DNA of 35,608 nt from Deltaproteobacteria bacterium (lineage in GTDB: Bacteria; Desulfobacterota; DSM-4660; Desulfatiglandales; HGW-15): assembly GCA_016930835.1 (NCBI GenBank), contig JAFGGA010000186.1, positions 1-35,608 on the forward strand, written 5' to 3'. Under the pieces are notes generated by a model, which worked only from the letters and a program-made list of their open reading frames with translations, made no database searches and had not been told where the DNA came from. Positions 31,807-35,608 of this stretch are shown in pieces (position 1 is the stretch's first letter; the number at the start of each line of letters is the position of its first letter). Both the position numbers and the translations under genes were made by a program.

Positions 31807-32905
31807 ATGTTACTCCTTGCTTGTATTGGGAATTTTGATATACAGGCATGCGTATCTTGAAAATGGTTCCTTTGCCCTCCTCACTTTCAAGTGTAAAAGT
31901 GCTTCCAGGGTGGTCTTCAATAATGTTTTTCGAGATACTTAGTCCCAGCCCGGTGCCACTGCTCTTGGTCGTAAAAAAGGGTGAAAAAATCTTTTTTTGG
32001 TCCTCTTTGGAGATACCGCACCCATTATCTTTTATGACTATTTCGATCTCCTGATCTTCCTGGCGGGCTTGTATGGCAAGGTTTCCACCATCCTCCATAG
32101 CCTCAATGGAATTCTGGATCAAATTCAATAAGACTTGTTTAAGCTTATCCCGATCTCCTTCGATGACCAATGGATCAGAACCAATAATTATTTCTGCGTT
32201 TATCTTTTTGGCCTTACAGTCTTCCTTCTTCTGGGAATGGATCTCGCTGAGTAAGGAGTTAAGGTTTATGACTTCTATTTTTAGGGTCTTTGGCAGATAA
32301 AAATCCCTTAATTCTTTCAAAAGATTCTCCAGCCGATCGACCTCCTTTACGATGACATTTAATTTATCAAGACGTTTTTCGTTTTTTTCTTGCTGGGTCA
32401 GCTGTCGTGCAAAGCCCCCTATCATCATTAGAGGATTCTTGATTTCATGGTTGATCTCTGCGACTACTTGACCAAGAGCGGCCAATCTTTCCGATCGTTT
32501 CATCCGTTCTTGAATAACCTTGGTCTCCGTGAGGTCTCTGACGATTCCTGTAAAAAAAAGCCGCCCGCCCGACTCTGAAACGGAAAAGGAGATATCCGCT
32601 GGAAACATCCCGCCATCTTTACGCCTGGCCATCATCTCGGTGGTGTGTCCGATACGACGAGGAACCCTTGTCCGGATATAATGCTCTACCGCTCGTTTGT
32701 GGTCATGGCTGCAACCGGGAGCCATGATGGTATTGAGATCCTGTCCGATTACCTCATCCCGATTGTAACCAAATATTCGTTCCGCCGCCTTGTTGAACAA
32801 TAAAACCTTATGATGTTCATCAATGGTAATAAAGGCTTCGTTGGTATTATCAATGGACCCTTTCAGAACGGACAGCTCCATACCTGATGATAAAGGAGCC
32901 GACAT
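31793..32905 (-). CDS. PAS-domain sensor histidine kinase, cytoplasmic
   Basis: A 370-aa kinase. The PAS domain covers residues 12-135 (AFITIDEHHKVLLFNKAAER, IFGYNRDEVIG, DGGMFPADIS). The HisKA dimerisation helix has the phospho-acceptor H153 in EINHEIKNPL. The ATPase has the N box NLIQNSIEAM, G1 DNGCGI, F box FSPFFTTK and G2 GTGLGLSIS. There is no membrane segment, so it senses an internal signal; the PAS contains one Cys and clustered His (APGCSHDH) that might bind a cofactor. The start at 32905 is chosen because TGAGGA, containing the rubredoxin stop, lies 4 nt before it; longer starts overlap rubredoxin. No response regulator gene is in the window. Confidence 0.92.
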   Translation of the reverse strand: MSAPLSSGMELSVLKGSIDNTNEAFITIDEHHKVLLFNKAAERIFGYNRDEVIGQDLNTIMAPGCSHDHKRAVEHYIRTRVPRRIGHTTEMMARRKDGGMFPADISFSVSESGGRLFFTGIVRDLTETKVIQERMKRSERLAALGQVVAEINHEIKNPLMMIGGFARQLTQQEKNEKRLDKLNVIVKEVDRLENLLKELRDFYLPKTLKIEVINLNSLLSEIHSQKKEDCKAKKINAEIIIGSDPLVIEGDRDKLKQVLLNLIQNSIEAMEDGGNLAIQARQEDQEIEIVIKDNGCGISKEDQKKIFSPFFTTKSSGTGLGLSISKNIIEDHPGSTFTLESEEGKGTIFKIRMPVYQNSQYKQGVTYETD

Positions 32906-32912
32906 GGAGTCC

Positions 32913-33074
32913 TCAAGCCACTTTTTCGAATTGATCCTTTGACGCACCGCAGACGGGGCAGACCCAATCGTCCGGGAGGTCCTCAAATGCCGTTCCGGGC
33001 TCTATACCGTTATCCGGATCACCATCCACTGGATCATACACATAACCGCACACCGAACACTCATACTTATCCAT
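32913..33074 (-). CDS. Rubredoxin
   Basis: A complete 53-aa rubredoxin, [20 protein letters not shown] and onward. C6-x2-C9-G and C39-x2-C42-G bind the single Fe; the conserved aromatic and acidic core is present ([23 protein letters not shown]). It is a one-electron cytoplasmic carrier. AAAGGAGG lies 9 nt before the ATG. It begins the unit rubredoxin-kinase-flavodiiron protein, with only 7 nt before the kinase start. Its proximity to the flavodiiron protein suggests that it feeds that enzyme; the rubrerythrin-like protein encoded elsewhere in the window may be another acceptor. Confidence 0.95.
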   Translation of the reverse strand: MDKYECSVCGYVYDPVDGDPDNGIEPGTAFEDLPDDWVCPVCGASKDQFEKVA

Positions 33075-33544
33075 ATCTTCTTCCTCCTTTTGCAGGTGTT
33101 ATCTAATGCCTTTGGTTCAAAATACTAAACGAAAGATTATCGCGAATGATTAACGGTTTTGTAACAATTTAGGTTTTCTAAATCCATGGATTCGCGCCAG
33201 GTTTTTCAAAAAACTACAATGATACACAGTTTTATCGTTGAATAGATATCATATGTTCTGGATCCCGGCTTTCGCCGGGGTGACGGATAAAGGAAAAAGT
33301 GCCATGCCATTCCGGACTTGATCCGAAACCCAGGGATTTAATGTGTATTCTATTTTGAGACCCTTAATGTATCATCGATATTAAGGACAAATCCAGGGTA
33401 CAAGATATATTCCATAAGGTAAAGTATTATTCCTATCTTCAATATCATCCAGGCGTTACCTCTCTGAAAAACGACCATTCATGAGATGTATCGCTTTTGA
33501 TCATTTCCTTTGTGCCATGCACCCGGTCCCTTGCTCCTTATTAT
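33075..33544. other. Gap upstream of rubredoxin with repeat fragments
   Basis: No gene is seen in 470 bp. A degenerate piece of a family A repeat lies near 33256-33300 (CTGGATCCCGGCTTTCGCCG then GGGTGACGG), followed by CATTCCGGACTTGATCCG. The AT-rich stretch 33105-33180 directly before rubredoxin, with GTTACAAAACCGTTAATCAT on the - strand, is the likely promoter zone, but I cannot place -35 and -10 boxes with confidence. Confidence 0.45.
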
Positions 33545-35518
33545 TTATGCCGCTTCCAGTTTCTGCCGATCCGCCATATCCATCAAAACCCGCTCTCTGG
33601 CCTTATCGATTCCAAGGGCTCTTCGCTTTTTATCAATGTGGGCAATCATCATACGGGCCATTTCATAGGGGTCAACAGCAAATCCCCATTTCCCGAAGCC
33701 TATGTCTTCAAGGCCTTCAAATAGCAACTGATGGAACTTGGTCTCCTCAATAATGGGGAAGGTGACTCCGAAAACCGTAAACACACCCGATGCTACGAAA
33801 TAGTGCCCGATGGAAATGGCCTTTTCGCTCATCCATTCAGGTGCGGCGCCCGCAACAGGAAGGTCTGCTATACTTTCTCCTAAACCCCCAATACGAACCA
33901 TTTCAGAACACGCAATGAGAATCCGACTGTTATCGACGCAGGAACCGAGTCCCAAGACAGGGGGCATACCAACCGTTTCACAGACTTCTCTGAGACCAGG
34001 GCCCGCCAGATGAGCCGCTTCAGGAGTATATAGGCCGGCTTTCGCGAGTGATATCTGTGAGCATCCTGTTTGAACAACAAGAATATCGTTTTTGATTAAC
34101 TCCTTTACAAGCTCAACATGGACCCAATCATGTCTTACCCTGGGATTGGTGCACCCAACCACACCCGCGACACCGCGGATCCTGCCATTGATGATATTAT
34201 CATTGAGGGGTGTGTACGAAGACCTGAATGTCCCACCTAGCATATAATTGACATATTCGTGTGAAAAACCATGAATGCCGGCGTTTTTGATCTTTGGTAT
34301 TTCTATGGGCAAGCTACGGTTTTTAAACCGAACAATCGCGTTCTCCACAATACTGTCCGTACATTCTCTCGGGGAGTGTTCATGAAATTCGATGTGTTCA
34401 ACACCTTCAATGTGACATCGCGGGTTGGTGGTAAAAAGTTTTGTCCCGTAACACTCGGCCACCCTGGCCAATCCCTGTTTGATACATTGCACATCCACAC
34501 CCATGGCATCCACTGCACCAGTTATGAGAACGGCCTCCGTTGACATAAAATTTCCGGCATGGGGTATTCCATGTCGCGAAAGCATTTCAGCGCCGGAACA
34601 ACACATCCCTACCAAATTAATACCTTCAGCCCCTGCATCTTTGGCGGCCTGTATCAAGCTAGAGTCATTTACAGAATCCAGCATGGACTCAAAAAGGTTG
34701 GGTTCATGCCCGTGTATGATGATATTGACTTCATTTTCCTTTAGACAACCCATATTGACATCGGCCTTTACCGGGGTAGGCGTGCCAAAAAGGATATCCG
34801 AGATTTCCGTTGCCACCATGGAGCCACCCCATCCATCCGCTAAAGCCGTACGGCTACATTGTTTGGTGATGTTTTGATAGTCCTGATCCACACCCATATG
34901 GGTTCGGTGCATCAGTTCCATGATCTCCCTCATGGCCCCCCGGGGTACGACGCCGTGTTTTCGCCAGGTTTCCAAGGTTTTCGCCGGAACCCGCTTGGCA
35001 AAGGGGATCTCCCCATTAACTTGAATATATGTACGCTCCAGCTCTTTATAAAGATCCATGGCAATATCTTTTATCTCTCTACCTTCAACTTCAATCCCTA
35101 TCTCTTTGGCCACGGCCTCCAATTTGATGGGGTCTTTTATGGAATAATCCGCAATCTCTCCATTCACCACATCACGAAACAAATCCAGCATACTCATTCC
35201 ATGATCAGTGTGAGCGGCCGCACCACTCGAAACCATACGGGCAAAATTTCTTGCTTGAATGGTATCAATGGTCGCCCCGCATACTCCAACCTTTCCATAT
35301 GGATCTTTTGAGACAAGCCTGCAGGGTCCCATTGAACAGTTCTTGCAACAAGCTGAATCAGCCCCTATGGGGCAAGCCTTCATGGAAGCGGCACGGTGGA
35401 AAGCGGTCTCAACACCGTCTCTTTCCGCCTTTTCAAGCATCTGTGCCGTTGCAGCGCAGATGGTTACATCCTTTTTATTAAGAATGATCAATTCTTTTTT
35501 TTTGGTTTCGTTATCCAT
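33545..35518 (-). CDS. cooS: Anaerobic carbon monoxide dehydrogenase catalytic subunit CooS
   Basis: A 657-aa Ni-Fe enzyme, near the usual 630-680, that interconverts CO and CO2 with low-potential electrons. N-terminal cluster ligands are C49, C57, C58, C61, C66 and C80 (ACPIGADSACCKNCSMGPCR). C-cluster signatures are VGMCCSGAEMLSRHGIPHAG, the region around TNPRCHIEGVEHIEF, GCTNPRVRHDWVHVE, VVQTGCSQISLAKAG and GLGSCVDNSRILIACSEM. The start at 35518 is chosen for AGGAGA 7 nt upstream; the open frame extends 28 codons further without support. No acetyl-CoA synthase, CooF ferredoxin or hydrogenase gene is seen downstream; genes upstream are outside the window. Confidence 0.96.
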   Translation of the reverse strand: MDNETKKKELIILNKKDVTICAATAQMLEKAERDGVETAFHRAASMKACPIGADSACCKNCSMGPCRLVSKDPYGKVGVCGATIDTIQARNFARMVSSGAAAHTDHGMSMLDLFRDVVNGEIADYSIKDPIKLEAVAKEIGIEVEGREIKDIAMDLYKELERTYIQVNGEIPFAKRVPAKTLETWRKHGVVPRGAMREIMELMHRTHMGVDQDYQNITKQCSRTALADGWGGSMVATEISDILFGTPTPVKADVNMGCLKENEVNIIIHGHEPNLFESMLDSVNDSSLIQAAKDAGAEGINLVGMCCSGAEMLSRHGIPHAGNFMSTEAVLITGAVDAMGVDVQCIKQGLARVAECYGTKLFTTNPRCHIEGVEHIEFHEHSPRECTDSIVENAIVRFKNRSLPIEIPKIKNAGIHGFSHEYVNYMLGGTFRSSYTPLNDNIINGRIRGVAGVVGCTNPRVRHDWVHVELVKELIKNDILVVQTGCSQISLAKAGLYTPEAAHLAGPGLREVCETVGMPPVLGLGSCVDNSRILIACSEMVRIGGLGESIADLPVAGAAPEWMSEKAISIGHYFVASGVFTVFGVTFPIIEETKFHQLLFEGLEDIGFGKWGFAVDPYEMARMMIAHIDKKRRALGIDKARERVLMDMADRQKLEAA

Positions 35519-35608
35519 TTGTTTTCTCCTATGATGTTTGTCTACTCCAGAAAAAGTGTTAATTTGATCTAAGTTATCAATCTTCCAAACAATTCGCCGC
35601 AAATTTCC

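Noticed and set aside
32906-32986. Longer N-terminus for the PAS histidine kinase
   Set aside because: The extra 27 codons overlap the rubredoxin gene out of frame; a start with TGAGGA lies at 32905.

Overview
The window looks like chromosome of an anaerobic, sulfate-reducer-type Desulfobacterota (deltaproteobacterium). This is inferred from gene content, not from a marker gene: a monofunctional CO dehydrogenase (CooS), rubredoxin with a flavodiiron protein, a ferredoxin:thioredoxin reductase catalytic chain, an octaheme cytochrome c, an EFR1-type ferredoxin, a DVU0298-like HEAT protein, and a rubrerythrin-like protein. No rRNA, tRNA, CRISPR array or phage genes were seen.

Left part (1-9000). 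Two secreted proteins lie on the + strand: an arylsulfotransferase-family beta-propeller and a fibronectin-III/beta-helix protein. The gap between them is full of decayed sequence and palindromic repeats. Next come a pyridoxamine-phosphate-oxidase-fold flavoprotein, a convergent FAD-dependent oxidoreductase that overlaps it by 4 nt, and a class II DNA photolyase.

Middle part (9000-16800). This region is repeat-rich. It holds an EFR1 flavodoxin/ferredoxin, a REP-associated tyrosine transposase (RAYT) flanked by near-identical inverted repeats, and a 186-bp near-palindromic element beside it. It also holds an exported probable outer-membrane protein, a beta-CASP metallo-beta-lactamase RNase, a DHH phosphoesterase and a broken gpsA (glycerol-3-phosphate dehydrogenase) remnant. 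At least four families of dispersed palindromes fill the gaps.

Right part (16800-35608). Everything is on the - strand. In transcription order, cooS comes first. It is followed by an oxygen/redox group: rubredoxin (53 aa), a PAS histidine kinase, a flavodiiron protein, a Cys-rich mini-protein, a ferredoxin, a HEAT-repeat protein and an octaheme cytochrome c. After that comes a thiol-redox and protein-quality-control group: glutaredoxin, ferredoxin:thioredoxin reductase, a thioredoxin reductase fused to a double thioredoxin fold, Hsp20, a LonB-like protease, DsbD, two small proteins, FtsH, thioredoxin 2 and a rubrerythrin-like protein. Four-base or short overlaps and strong Shine-Dalgarno sites support co-transcription within these groups.

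The likely theme of the right half is survival of oxygen and oxidative or heat stress by an anaerobe: electrons are drawn from ferredoxin, NAD(P)H and rubredoxin to reduce O2 and disulfides, while chaperone and AAA+ proteases clear damaged protein. That the groups act together is inferred from gene order only.
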